A DNA stretch of 30,217 nucleotides, from positions 1 to 30,217 of the IMG/VR virus record IMGVR_UViG_3300046003_004909; one strand, written 5' to 3'. Source of the stretch: a virus. Positions within the stretch are counted from its first letter, which is position 1, and every line of letters starts with the position of its first letter. Of the stretch, positions 1 to 8,785 are shown in pieces. The notes under the pieces were generated by a model. It did not search any database. It saw only the letters and a program-made list of their open reading frames with translations, and was not told the origin of the DNA. A program made the position numbers and the translations under genes.

Positions 1-750
1 ATTGGAAAAGCCTTAGTAAGGTTTGTTCCTTCAAAGTACAACCCCGAAAATCCATTTAGAGAATTATACTTCCATTATGGAATCGGGAAAAGAACAATTA
101 TTTCACCTTCAAACTTTGGTGAAAAAGACCCAATTATCGAATTTTCTAAAGAACTTCGTAAAACTAAAGAACCTGAAAACTGGAAACTAGCTAAAAAACT
201 TGAACCAAAAATGAGAGTTTTTGCTCCTGTTATAGTTAGAGGTGAAGAAGACAAAGGAGTACGTTTATGGGAATTTGGTAAGGAAATTTATCAATCATTA
301 CTATCATTAGCTGCTGATGAAGATATCGGAGATTTTACCGATATTATGGAAGGTAGAGATATGAAAATTGAAACAGTAGGACCTGAAACTACAGGAACTG
401 AGTACAATAAATCTCGTATTATGCCTGCTTTAAAAACTACACCATTATGCAATGATAATGATGAGTTAAATAAATGGTTGGAAACACAACCCGATCCTGT
501 TTCATTTTCAAAACGTTATACTTTTGAAGAAATTAAACAATTCTTAGCTGAATGGTTAAACCCAGAAGAAGAAGCTAAAGAAGAAGGAAGCATTATGGAT
601 GGACCTGCTACAGATTTTGAGCCATCAACAACACCACCACCATCTAAATTTGAGTTAGATACTAAAAAACCAACTGCGAATAAAGCATTCCCAGCTAAAA
701 AAGAAATCCCAACCGCTGATGAGTTTGATGACTTATTTGGTGACAATTAA
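1..750 (+). CDS. Single-stranded DNA-binding protein (gp32-like), 5' end missing
   Basis: The reading frame is open from base 1, so the true start lies upstream; 249 residues are visible. The protein would coat single-stranded DNA during replication and recombination, as T4 gp32 does. The visible part is a core with aromatic and basic residues, a Thr/Pro-rich linker (about 595-640) and a strongly acidic C-terminus ending in EFDDLFGDN, which resembles the protein-interaction tails of phage and bacterial SSBs. A uvsX-like gene follows after 7 nt, the gene company expected for gp32. The zinc-binding part of T4 gp32 is not seen and may be upstream or absent. The assignment rests on the tail, the context and a general resemblance, not on a single diagnostic motif. 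Confidence 0.75.
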   Translation: MGKALVRFVPSKYNPENPFRELYFHYGIGKRTIISPSNFGEKDPIIEFSKELRKTKEPENWKLAKKLEPKMRVFAPVIVRGEEDKGVRLWEFGKEIYQSLLSLAADEDIGDFTDIMEGRDMKIETVGPETTGTEYNKSRIMPALKTTPLCNDNDELNKWLETQPDPVSFSKRYTFEEIKQFLAEWLNPEEEAKEEGSIMDGPATDFEPSTTPPPSKFELDTKKPTANKAFPAKKEIPTADEFDDLFGDN

Positions 751-757
751 TTAATTT

Positions 758-1828
758 ATGGCCGGTAAAAAAACAGAAAGCCTTTCCGGTAATATCGGAA
801 AGGCAGTTACTGGGACTTTCTCACTTGATAAGTTCAAAAAAGGTAAAAATCTAGGACAAAGTTCATCTAATTTTAAACCACAAGCATGGATTAAATTTAC
901 TGAACCTGTTTCTGAAATGTTAGAAATGCCTGGTATTCCTAAAGGACATATAACTTTAGTTAGAGGTCACAGTAATACAGGTAAAACTACATTACTGATT
1001 GAAGCTGCAATCGAAGCACAAAAAACTAATGTACTACCAGTTATCATCATCACTGAGATGAAACACAGTTGGGAACACTGGTCTGCAATGGGATTTGATT
1101 TAGGTGAAACTATTGATGAAAATGGTAATAAAGACTATAAAGGTTTCTTTATTTATGCTGATAGAGAATCTTTACAATGTATTGAAGATGTAGCAGCATT
1201 TATGGCTGATTTATTAGACGAGCAAAAGAAAGGTAATTTACCTTATGATTTATTGTTTTTATGGGATTCAATTGGATCTATTCCATGTAAAATGAGTATT
1301 GAGAAAAACTCTAACTCACCAATGTGGAATGCAGGAGCAATGTCTCAACAATTTGCTAACTTTATCAATCAAAGATTGATTATGTCTCGTAAAGAATCAC
1401 AATCATACACTAATACAATGCTTTGCGTAAATAAAGTATGGGTTGAACCAGCACTTATGCCAATGGCTCAGCCTAAACTCAGGAATAAAGGCGGCGATAG
1501 TATGTTTTTTGATGCCTCATTCATTATTACCTTTGGTAACGTAACTAGTCCTGGTACTCAAAAAGTAAAAGCCACTAAAAACGGTAAGGAAATTGAATTT
1601 GCCTTGAAAACAAAAGTATCTTGTGATAAAAATCACGTAACAGGTGTAACAGCTAAAGGTACTATTGTAAGTACTGCTCATGGGTTTATTAAAAATTCAC
1701 CTAATGAGATAAACAAATATAAAAAAGAACACTCTAAAAATTGGGCTAGTATCTTAGGAAGCGATGATTTTGATATAGTTGAAGAAGAAAACCTTGATTT
1801 CTTAGGAGTGGACACATCTGAAATTTAA
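758..1828 (+). CDS. uvsX: UvsX/RecA-like recombinase
   Basis: This is a 356-residue strand-exchange ATPase of the RecA/UvsX family, expected to form filaments on ssDNA for recombination-dependent replication and repair. The Walker A motif GHSNTGKTT is at residues 70-78 and a Walker B strand LLFLWD at 165-170, followed by SIGS. The following NAGAMSQQ stretch fits the RecA-fold core, and the length is close to that of T4 UvsX. It starts 7 nt after the SSB-like gene and ends 2 nt before the exonuclease gene, so the three are probably cotranscribed. The upstream leader is A/T-rich with no Shine-Dalgarno. Family membership is secure; UvsX rather than cellular RecA is inferred from context and divergence. 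Confidence 0.88.
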   Translation: MAGKKTESLSGNIGKAVTGTFSLDKFKKGKNLGQSSSNFKPQAWIKFTEPVSEMLEMPGIPKGHITLVRGHSNTGKTTLLIEAAIEAQKTNVLPVIIITEMKHSWEHWSAMGFDLGETIDENGNKDYKGFFIYADRESLQCIEDVAAFMADLLDEQKKGNLPYDLLFLWDSIGSIPCKMSIEKNSNSPMWNAGAMSQQFANFINQRLIMSRKESQSYTNTMLCVNKVWVEPALMPMAQPKLRNKGGDSMFFDASFIITFGNVTSPGTQKVKATKNGKEIEFALKTKVSCDKNHVTGVTAKGTIVSTAHGFIKNSPNEINKYKKEHSKNWASILGSDDFDIVEEENLDFLGVDTSEI

Positions 1829-1830
1829 TT

Positions 1831-2859
1831 ATGGATTATAAAGATCTTTTAAACAACATAAAAGAAGATTCACAAACAGAAACTCTACATTTAAACAGTA
1901 GGGTTTTGTTAGTGGATAGTATGAATACTTTCCTAAGGTCATTTGCTGTTATAAACAGTACAAACACACAAGGAACACACGTTGGGGGTATGATTGGATT
2001 TTTAAGATCATTAGCTTACGTTGTAAATTTAGTACAACCTACTAGAGTAATATGTGTTTTTGATGGTGAAGGAAATACTACAAATAGAAAACATTTGTAT
2101 GCTGATTATAAAGGTAATCGTAAATTAAAAAGAATTACAAATTGGTCTTCATTTGATGACTTAGCAGATGAATCTGCATCGTTATCTCAACAAATGCTAA
2201 GATTAATTGATTATCTAAAAACATTACCAATCAGCATTATAACTAGAGATAAATTAGAAGCAGATGATTTAATTGGTTACTTAGCCCCTAGATTTGACTC
2301 GTCCATTATAATGTCAGCCGATCAAGATTTCTTACAATTGTGTAGTGATACAGTACAAGTATACTCTCCAATTAAGAAAAAATTCTATGGACCCAAAGAA
2401 GTATTTGATGAGTATGGATTATGGCCTCAAAACTTCATTAATTACAAAGTGCTAATGGGTGATAGTTCTGATAACTTACCTGGAGTTAAAGGATTAGGTC
2501 CTAAAAAATTATACAAATTATTCCCTGAAATTACAGGAGATAAAAAAGTAACATTAAAGGAAATTATTTCTAAAAGTTTAGAAAGTCATGAAGAAAATGG
2601 CATTTATGGTAATGTATGGAATTTTAGAGGACAATTAATGATTAATGAGCAGTTAATGTCTTTAGAAAATCCAAACATTCCTGAACCTGATGAAATTGTA
2701 TTGGAAAGATTAATAGATGAAAATCCTTATACTTTAAATCAAGCAAGATTTTTACAATTACATAAATCAGATTTACTAGAAAGGCAAATCTCCCCCAATA
2801 TAGAATTTTGGTTAAGTTCTAACTTTTCATACTTAACTAAATACTCTCATAAAAAATAA
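1831..2859 (+). CDS. RNase H / 5'-3' flap exonuclease
   Basis: This 342-residue protein belongs to the FEN/5'-exonuclease family, like T4 Rnh, and would remove RNA primers and 5' flaps from the lagging strand. Conserved acidic blocks are visible: LLVDSMN near residue 28, VFDGEG near 70, LEADDLIGY near 142, the SADQDFLQL block near 157, and GDSSDNLPG near 211 followed by the helix-hairpin-helix-like GVKGLGPKK. These supply the carboxylates for two metal ions. It starts 2 nt after uvsX. The next 112 nt contain a likely RNA structure and then a homing endonuclease gene, which separates this gene from the helicase gene. Confidence 0.88.
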   Translation: MDYKDLLNNIKEDSQTETLHLNSRVLLVDSMNTFLRSFAVINSTNTQGTHVGGMIGFLRSLAYVVNLVQPTRVICVFDGEGNTTNRKHLYADYKGNRKLKRITNWSSFDDLADESASLSQQMLRLIDYLKTLPISIITRDKLEADDLIGYLAPRFDSSIIMSADQDFLQLCSDTVQVYSPIKKKFYGPKEVFDEYGLWPQNFINYKVLMGDSSDNLPGVKGLGPKKLYKLFPEITGDKKVTLKEIISKSLESHEENGIYGNVWNFRGQLMINEQLMSLENPNIPEPDEIVLERLIDENPYTLNQARFLQLHKSDLLERQISPNIEFWLSSNFSYLTKYSHKK

Positions 2860-2960
2860 TAGGTTTTCAATATTTATACGTGCATTGTCGCGGTGCAAAT
2901 ATAAAATATTAATTTAGAACCTATAGCAAGTAAGGACCGCGACCCTGAAAGCTGTAGGTT
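2860..2960 (+). promoter_or_regulatory. Candidate RNA pseudoknot / leader element
   Basis: Two interleaved helices are visible. GTCGCGGT at 2887-2894 pairs perfectly with ACCGCGAC at 2936-2943. GAACCTATAGC at 2917-2927 pairs with 2951-2961 through 11 positions including G-U pairs. The A-B-A'-B' order makes an H-type pseudoknot. A competing partner exists: AACCTA at 2918-2923 can also pair with TAGGTT at 2860-2865, so the element could switch. It lies in the leader of the HNH gene. I do not recognise it as a known riboswitch or ribozyme, and pairing was found by eye only. Confidence 0.45.
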
Positions 2961-2971
2961 TCTTATTTCAA

Positions 2972-3562
2972 ATGAAAAAATGTAGTAAATGTAAAATTAA
3001 AAAATCTTTAGATAGTTTTTCTTCAAATAAATCTAATAAGGATAAAAAAAATAATTATTGTAAATCTTGTGATAAAATTAGAGTTACTCAATACCAAAAA
3101 AATAATAAAGTTCAAACCTTATTATATTTAAAAAATTGGAGAGATAATAACCCTGATTATGATAAAAATTATACTAAAAATAATTATATAAAGTCTACAA
3201 GTTATAGGAAAGAATATCAAAAAACTAGAATGAAAAATGATCCTGATATCAGGTTAACTCATAATATTAGATCATTAATTTTAATTTCATTTAAAAATTG
3301 TTTAAAAGGAAGTTATAAAAAAGGAAAAAAAACAGAAGAAGTATTAGGTTGCACTTTAGAAGATTTTACCCAACATTTAAAATCGCAATTTGTTGAAGGT
3401 ATGACTCTAGAAAACCATGGTGAATGGGAAATAGACCATATAATACCTATTTCATCAGCTAAGAATGAAGAAGAAATTTATAAGTTAAATCATTACACTA
3501 ACTTCCAACCACTTTGGAAAGAAGATAATAGAAAGAAAAGTAATAAAATGTTAGGATATTAA
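2972..3562 (+). CDS. HNH homing endonuclease (free-standing)
   Basis: This 196-residue protein starts with a small zinc-ribbon-like module (CSKCKIKK then CKSC, residues 4-33) and ends with an HNH nuclease signature: EIDHIIP, then an N-containing LNHYTNFQPLW and EDNRKKSNK. Such proteins nick or cut DNA and spread by homing. It sits between the exonuclease and helicase genes and does not interrupt either frame, so it is a free-standing element rather than an intron ORF as far as I can see. It is very rich in Lys and Asn codons and more AT-rich than its neighbours, which fits an independently mobile gene. The start follows the pseudoknot-containing leader. Confidence 0.85.
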   Translation: MKKCSKCKIKKSLDSFSSNKSNKDKKNNYCKSCDKIRVTQYQKNNKVQTLLYLKNWRDNNPDYDKNYTKNNYIKSTSYRKEYQKTRMKNDPDIRLTHNIRSLILISFKNCLKGSYKKGKKTEEVLGCTLEDFTQHLKSQFVEGMTLENHGEWEIDHIIPISSAKNEEEIYKLNHYTNFQPLWKEDNRKKSNKMLGY

Positions 3563-3615
3563 ACATCTTTTACATATATTACAAATTACAAACACACAAA
3601 ATAAAAGTTATATAA

Positions 3616-5001
3616 ATGGTTGCATTTTCGTCCTTAAAGGATTACGGTCCTACTTTCCAAATAAAAGTAATTAGTTCTTTACTTAAAAATAAAGCATTTC
3701 TACTTAATGTCAGAGACATTATTGATGATAGCCATTTCGAACACCCTGGTCATAAATGGGTTTTAACTGAAACCTTAAATTATTTTGACAAATATCATAC
3801 AACTCCAACTTTAGATACTTTAAAGATTGAAATTAAAAAAATTGACAATGATATTTTACAAACAGCTGTAAAAGAACAGTTAAAACTAGTTTATACTACC
3901 CAATATGATGATCAAGAGTATGTTGAAGAAGAATTCTCTAATTTCTGCAAAAATCAATTATTAAAAAATGCTCTAATCGATTCAGTAGACTTACTAAAAA
4001 GTGGTCATTACGATGATATTCGAATTTTAATTGATAATGCTTTAAAAGCAGGTGCTGATAAAAATTTAGGTCATGAGTATAAAAAAGATATTGAATCTCG
4101 TTATAGAGAATCAAGTAGAAAAGTAGTACCTACACCTTGGACCGTTTTAAATACATTACTGCAAGGTGGTTTAGGTGGAGGTGATTATGGTTTAATTTAC
4201 GGTGGTCCTGGTGGTGGTAAATCATGGGATTTAGTAGCATTAGGTGCATTTGCTGGTTCATTAGGTTACAAAGTAATTCATTACACTCTAGAATTAGGTG
4301 AAGATTATGTTGGTAAAAGGTACGATGCTTATTATACAGGTATCTCTGTAAGTGATATTCACAATTACCAAGATAAAATTAAAGAAATGTTAGAGGAATA
4401 TGACGATAATATTATCATCAAAGAATACCCCGCTAAAGGAGCATCATTAACTACAATTAAATCACATATTCAGAAAACAATGGATTTAGGTTTTTCACCT
4501 GATTTGATTTTAATTGATTATGTTGATTTATTAAAACCACCTTCACGCCGTAAGGAAAAGAAGGAAGAAATTGATGATTTACATTATGGAACTAAAGGTT
4601 TAGCCAAAGAATTAAATTTACCTATTTGGTCTGTTTCACAAGTAAATAGAGCAGGTGCTAAAGATGAGATTGTAGAAGGTGATAAATCAGCAGGTTCATA
4701 TGAAAAACAAGCTATTGTAGATTTTGGTATGTCTCAATCAAGATTGAAGAAAGACAAAACAGAAGGTACAGGAAGATGGCACATTCAAAAGAATCGTTAC
4801 GGACCTGATGGTATGACCTACAATGTCAATATTGATACTTCTTGTGGTCATATTGAAGTATTAGGAGAGTATGATGATACTGAAGATTACAAAAACCAAC
4901 CACAAGCACCTGCATCTAAATTTGGAGGAATTTCACCTACTGAGAAGAATGCAATGAGTGATTTATTCAAAAACTTTAGTTTAAGTAATGAATCTGAATA
5001 A
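3616..5001 (+). CDS. Replicative DNA helicase, DnaB/gp41-like
   Basis: This is a 461-residue hexameric helicase of the DnaB/T4 gp41 superfamily that would unwind the phage fork and work with a primase. The N-terminal 150 residues form the helical domain. The RecA-type motor follows, with Walker A GGPGGGKS at 196-203, Walker B LILIDY at 297-302, and the SVSQVNRAG segment typical of motif 3. The acidic tail ends without further domains, and no primase domain is fused. It lies downstream of the HNH gene and 36 nt before nrdB. An A-rich leader precedes the ATG. Confidence 0.88.
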   Translation: MVAFSSLKDYGPTFQIKVISSLLKNKAFLLNVRDIIDDSHFEHPGHKWVLTETLNYFDKYHTTPTLDTLKIEIKKIDNDILQTAVKEQLKLVYTTQYDDQEYVEEEFSNFCKNQLLKNALIDSVDLLKSGHYDDIRILIDNALKAGADKNLGHEYKKDIESRYRESSRKVVPTPWTVLNTLLQGGLGGGDYGLIYGGPGGGKSWDLVALGAFAGSLGYKVIHYTLELGEDYVGKRYDAYYTGISVSDIHNYQDKIKEMLEEYDDNIIIKEYPAKGASLTTIKSHIQKTMDLGFSPDLILIDYVDLLKPPSRRKEKKEEIDDLHYGTKGLAKELNLPIWSVSQVNRAGAKDEIVEGDKSAGSYEKQAIVDFGMSQSRLKKDKTEGTGRWHIQKNRYGPDGMTYNVNIDTSCGHIEVLGEYDDTEDYKNQPQAPASKFGGISPTEKNAMSDLFKNFSLSNESE

Positions 5002-5037
5002 TATTTATAACCACGTCTTTTAAAATTAAAAAAAATT

Positions 5038-5988
5038 ATGTTAACTGAACCACGTCACTATTACAAACCCTTTGAATACCAAGAAGCATTTGATTATTAT
5101 TTAAACCAGCAAAGAGTCCACTGGTTGGCAGATGAGGTACCATTAGCTTCTGATTTAAATGATTGGAAACAAAAACTTTCTGAATCCGAAAAAAACCTAA
5201 TAGGTAATATTTTAAAAGGATTTGCTCAAACTGAAGTACATGTAAACGATTATTGGTCTTCAAATGTTTCTAAATGGTTTCCTAAACCTGAAATAGTAGC
5301 AATGACTTCTACTTTTGGTTCATTTGAAGCAATTCACGCTCATGCTTATGCTCGTTTAAATGAAGAATTAGGATTAGAAGATTTTGCAGCATTTTTAGAA
5401 GATGAAGCCTCATCAGCTAAAATTGAGCGTTTACTATCAATTCCTAACGATACTATCGAAGAAAGAGCGCAATCTTTGGCTATATTCTCTGCATTCACGG
5501 AGGGTGTTAATCTATTCTCTTCATTCGCGATTTTAATGTCTTTTCAGTTGAGAAACTTAATGAAAGGTACAGGACAAATTGTAGAGTGGTCAGTAAGAGA
5601 TGAATCACTTCACTCACAAGCGGGCTGTTGGTTATTTAGAACATTACTAAGTGAACAGCCTGAATTAAACACAGACGAACTAAGAAACAAAATAACAGAA
5701 GCATGTCATTTATCAGTTCAATTAGAATTTAATTTCATTGACAAAGCATTTGAAATGGGATCAGTTGAAGGTCTAAATGTAGATCAATTGAAAAACTTCA
5801 TCAAAGCTAGAGCAAATGAAAAAATGATAGAACTTGGATACTCTTCTGTATACAACGATATAGATCCTAACCAACTTAAACAAATGGAATGGTTTGGTCA
5901 CTTAACTTCAGGAAAGAGTCATACTGATTTCTTTGCTTCCCGTGTAACTGATTATGCTAAATCTGTAGCCGACTGGTCAGATCTATAA
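5038..5988 (+). CDS. nrdB: Ribonucleotide reductase class I, small (radical) subunit
   Basis: This 316-residue subunit generates and stores the radical used by NrdA to make deoxyribonucleotides. The visible metal-ligand blocks are FEAIHAHAY (Glu97, His100, with Tyr104 at the usual radical position), TEGVNLF (Glu155) and RDESLHSQ (Glu189, His192). The segment that normally supplies the first ligand as Asp appears here as AQTEVHVNDYW, with Glu66; this needs an alignment to confirm. Length is normal for a phage NrdB. An HNH gene separates it from nrdA. The leader contains ATATTTATA at 5001-5009, a motif repeated ahead of several other genes here. Confidence 0.92.
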   Translation: MLTEPRHYYKPFEYQEAFDYYLNQQRVHWLADEVPLASDLNDWKQKLSESEKNLIGNILKGFAQTEVHVNDYWSSNVSKWFPKPEIVAMTSTFGSFEAIHAHAYARLNEELGLEDFAAFLEDEASSAKIERLLSIPNDTIEERAQSLAIFSAFTEGVNLFSSFAILMSFQLRNLMKGTGQIVEWSVRDESLHSQAGCWLFRTLLSEQPELNTDELRNKITEACHLSVQLEFNFIDKAFEMGSVEGLNVDQLKNFIKARANEKMIELGYSSVYNDIDPNQLKQMEWFGHLTSGKSHTDFFASRVTDYAKSVADWSDL

Positions 5989-6042
5989 AACAAAATGACG
6001 TTTTTCAAAAAAGTCTTGATATTTATTATCAAATAATATATT

Positions 6043-6765
6043 ATGATAAACTGGGAAACTTTATATAATACTCATATAGATAGATGTAAAGAGAATTTAA
6101 AAATAGAAGGTGAAATTTATCACAATCATCATATCCTTCCTAGATCTGATAAAGGAAGTGATGATAAAAGTAATTTAATCTTACTTACATATGAACAACA
6201 TGTGTTTGCTCATTATCTATTATATAAGTGGAAACCTACTAATAGTAATTGGATATCTTATAGATTAATGAGTGGAGTAAGTAAAACAAAAAAACAAGCT
6301 GTAGAGGAATTAAAAATTAAAAGAATTAAAGAAAGTTTGAATAATAAAAATTGGTCTCCTGAAATAATAGAAGAAAGGAGAAAAACTATGATAAAAAATA
6401 TTCAAAATTTATCTAATGAAGAATTCTATTTAAAGTTTATTAAACCTATGGAAGGCCCTAATCATCCAATGTATGGTGTTAAAAGGCCAGGTGAATTAGC
6501 TGGTAATTTTGGAACAAGTAAAGGTAAATATATTCTTATAGATCCTTTAGATAATCAATTAGAATTTAAAAACATTAAATCTTTAATAAAATGGGGTCTG
6601 AATGAATTAACTATAAGAAATTGGGTAAATAAAGGTAAAATACTAAAAAATCCTAAATGTAATAAACCCTTTAAATGGGAAGGGTTTGAAATTAAATTTG
6701 AATCTAACCCAAATTATGGCAAGGTTTATGAAAAAGTAATCAATAGAAAAAGAAAAATTAATTAA
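6043..6765 (+). CDS. HNH homing endonuclease between nrdB and nrdA
   Basis: This 240-residue protein has an N-terminal HNH signature (YHNHHILPRSDKGSDDKSN, residues 26-44, then LTYEQHVFAHYLL) and C-terminal DNA-contact segments resembling NUMOD repeats (NHPMYGVKRPGE near 145; FKNIKSLIKWGLNELTIRNW near 175). It probably cuts at or near the nrd genes and spreads itself by homing, since nrd genes are frequent homing targets in phages. It lies 54 nt after nrdB and 5 nt before nrdA without breaking either. ATATTTAT at 6019-6026 precedes it. Its lysine- and asparagine-rich composition differs from that of the flanking nrd genes. Confidence 0.85.
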   Translation: MINWETLYNTHIDRCKENLKIEGEIYHNHHILPRSDKGSDDKSNLILLTYEQHVFAHYLLYKWKPTNSNWISYRLMSGVSKTKKQAVEELKIKRIKESLNNKNWSPEIIEERRKTMIKNIQNLSNEEFYLKFIKPMEGPNHPMYGVKRPGELAGNFGTSKGKYILIDPLDNQLEFKNIKSLIKWGLNELTIRNWVNKGKILKNPKCNKPFKWEGFEIKFESNPNYGKVYEKVINRKRKIN

Positions 6766-6770
6766 TAAAC

Positions 6771-8501
6771 ATGAGCGTACACGTAGACACAACCCACTGG
6801 GTTAAGGGCAAAAATTACCCTAATTGGATGGATCAAATAGGATTAGATATTATCTCTAAAGGATATCTTTTACCTGAAGAAGATGCATTTAAAGCATTTT
6901 TAAGAGTAAGTAAAGCATCAGCAAGAAGATTAAAACGTAAAGACTTACAACCTTTCTTTTATGAAGCCCTAGTTAAAAACTGGTTATGTTTAGCATCTCC
7001 TGTATTATCAAATATGGGGACAGAAAGAGGTATGCCTATTTCATGTTTTGGTATTGATGTAGAAGATTCAATTGAAGGAATTGCCGGCTCTAATTCAGAA
7101 TTAATGAGATTAACTTCACAAGGTGGTGGAGTTGGTATTGGTTTATCTCGTATTAGAGGTAGAGGTAAAATGATTAAAGATAATGGTACTTCTGAAGGTA
7201 TTGTACCTTGGGCTAAAATGTTTGACTCAACTATCCTAGCTACAAACCAAGGTTCAGTACGTAGAGGAGCAGCATCAGTTAATTTATCAATTAATCACCC
7301 AGATATTGAAGAATTCTTAGGAATTAGACGACCAAAAGGTGATGTTAATAGACAATGTTTAAATTTACACCAATGTGTTGTAATTGATGATGTCTTTATG
7401 AACAAACTTGAAGAAAGAGACCCAAAATCATTAAAATTATGGGGTGAAATTCTTAAAACACGTTTAGAGACAGGTGAACCTTATATTATGTTTGAAGATA
7501 ACGTTAATAATGCTAACCCTCAACCATACAAAAACAATAATTTAAAAGTAACAATGACGAACATTTGTTCTGAAATTGCACTTTACACAGATGAATTACA
7601 CTCATTTATTTGTTGTTTATCTTCATTAAATCTTGCTAGATGGGATGAATGGAAAGATTACAAATTTGAAAATGGAATGGACTTACCTGAACTATCTACA
7701 TGGTTTTTAGAAGGTGCATTACAAGAATTTATTGATCGTGCTAAAAACATTAAATTCTTTGAAAATACTGTAAGATCTGCTGTTAAAGGTAGAGCAATTG
7801 GTTTAGGAGTATTAGGATGGCATACATTTTTACAATCTAAAAACTTACCATTCACAGGAATACCAGCTGACACTTACACTAGATTGATGTTTGATTTTAT
7901 TGAGCAAGGAGCATTAAGAGCCTCTAAAGAACAAGCAGAATTGTACGGAGAACCAGAATGGTGTAAAGGAACAGGATTAAGACATACACATCATTTAGCA
8001 ATTGCCCCAACTGTATCTAATGCTCACATTTCAGGTGGTGTTTCACCATCAGTTGAACCAATCCCAGCTAATGTTTACAACTTAAAAACAGCCAAAGGTG
8101 TATTCATTAAGAAAAACCGAATATTAGAGCAATTACTTGAATCTAAAGGGTTTAATATTGATAGTATTTGGGATCAAATCTTAAAAGATCAAGGCTCTGT
8201 ATTAGGATTACCGGATTACATTTTATCTCAAGAAGAAAAAGAAGTATTCTTAACATTTAAAGAGATTAATCAAATGGATTTAGTAAGACAAAATGCAATT
8301 CGCCAAAAATATGTAGATCAAGCAATGTCTTTAAATTTATGTTTTGATCCAAATGATACTCCTAAATTCATTAGTGCAGTACATAAAGAAGCACATAAAC
8401 TAGGAATTAAAACTCTATATTACTTACGTACTGAATCAGTATTGCGAGGTGATAATTTAAATAGAACAGCTGAAAGCGCTTGCATTTCCTGTGAAGGTTA
8501 A
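6771..8501 (+). CDS. nrdA: Ribonucleotide reductase class I, large (catalytic) subunit
   Basis: At 576 residues this is a short NrdA that lacks the N-terminal ATP-cone allosteric domain. The catalytic set is present: Cys92 in PISCFG, the NICSE motif (Asn264, Cys266, Glu268), Cys281/282 in the partner-cysteine region, the Tyr pair 550-551 in TLYYLRT for radical transfer, and a C-terminal redox pair in CISCEG (Cys571, Cys574). It should therefore be active but without ATP/dATP on-off control through the cone. It begins 5 nt after the HNH gene. A terminator hairpin follows 23 nt after the stop. Confidence 0.93.
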   Translation: MSVHVDTTHWVKGKNYPNWMDQIGLDIISKGYLLPEEDAFKAFLRVSKASARRLKRKDLQPFFYEALVKNWLCLASPVLSNMGTERGMPISCFGIDVEDSIEGIAGSNSELMRLTSQGGGVGIGLSRIRGRGKMIKDNGTSEGIVPWAKMFDSTILATNQGSVRRGAASVNLSINHPDIEEFLGIRRPKGDVNRQCLNLHQCVVIDDVFMNKLEERDPKSLKLWGEILKTRLETGEPYIMFEDNVNNANPQPYKNNNLKVTMTNICSEIALYTDELHSFICCLSSLNLARWDEWKDYKFENGMDLPELSTWFLEGALQEFIDRAKNIKFFENTVRSAVKGRAIGLGVLGWHTFLQSKNLPFTGIPADTYTRLMFDFIEQGALRASKEQAELYGEPEWCKGTGLRHTHHLAIAPTVSNAHISGGVSPSVEPIPANVYNLKTAKGVFIKKNRILEQLLESKGFNIDSIWDQILKDQGSVLGLPDYILSQEEKEVFLTFKEINQMDLVRQNAIRQKYVDQAMSLNLCFDPNDTPKFISAVHKEAHKLGIKTLYYLRTESVLRGDNLNRTAESACISCEG

Positions 8502-8524
8502 AAATTAATACAATTTTACAAAAG

Positions 8525-8550
8525 AGCCTCAATTAACATTGGGGCTTTTT
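8525..8550 (+). terminator. Intrinsic terminator after nrdA
   Basis: An 8-bp stem AGCCTCAA/TTGGGGCT (8525-8532 with 8539-8546, one G-U pair) has a 6-nt loop and runs into TTTTT. It closes the nrd transcription unit. The T-tract merges with ATATTTAT at 8551-8558, which may start the lysis cassette. Confidence 0.75.
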
Positions 8551-8583
8551 ATATTTATTGTAAACCTAAAACTTAAACCTACC

Positions 8584-8784
8584 ATGAACCTACTAAACAG
8601 ACTTAAATCACCTACTCCTAAATTGTGGAAACAAATAGGTAATGCCTTATTAAGTATCTCAACACTAATTACAGGGTACACAGCTTTTATTGATGAACCT
8701 GCTCTGGCAATTACATCTATGATATGTGGTATTTTAGGTAAAGTAATAACAAGTTTCTTTGTAGAGGATACAAATCAAGAATAA
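8584..8784 (+). CDS. Small membrane protein, lysis-cassette first gene
   Basis: This is a 66-residue protein with two hydrophobic stretches (about residues 17-32 and 37-54) separated by a short FIDEPA turn, and a charged tail. I chose the ATG at 8584 because the longer frame would start with TTG inside the terminator hairpin. It stops 1 nt before the endolysin gene. Two membrane segments, small size and position suggest a holin or antiholin-like role, but no family signature is recognised. Confidence 0.7.
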   Translation: MNLLNRLKSPTPKLWKQIGNALLSISTLITGYTAFIDEPALAITSMICGILGKVITSFFVEDTNQE

Positions 8785-8785
8785 T

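Noticed and set aside
2887-2961. HDV-like self-cleaving ribozyme
   Set aside because: The helix order is similar, but the hairpin between the second and third strands and the catalytic C context are missing.
2860-3615. Group I intron carrying the HNH gene
   Set aside because: Neither flanking gene is interrupted and I could not find the P3-P8 core; the paired segments are too close together.
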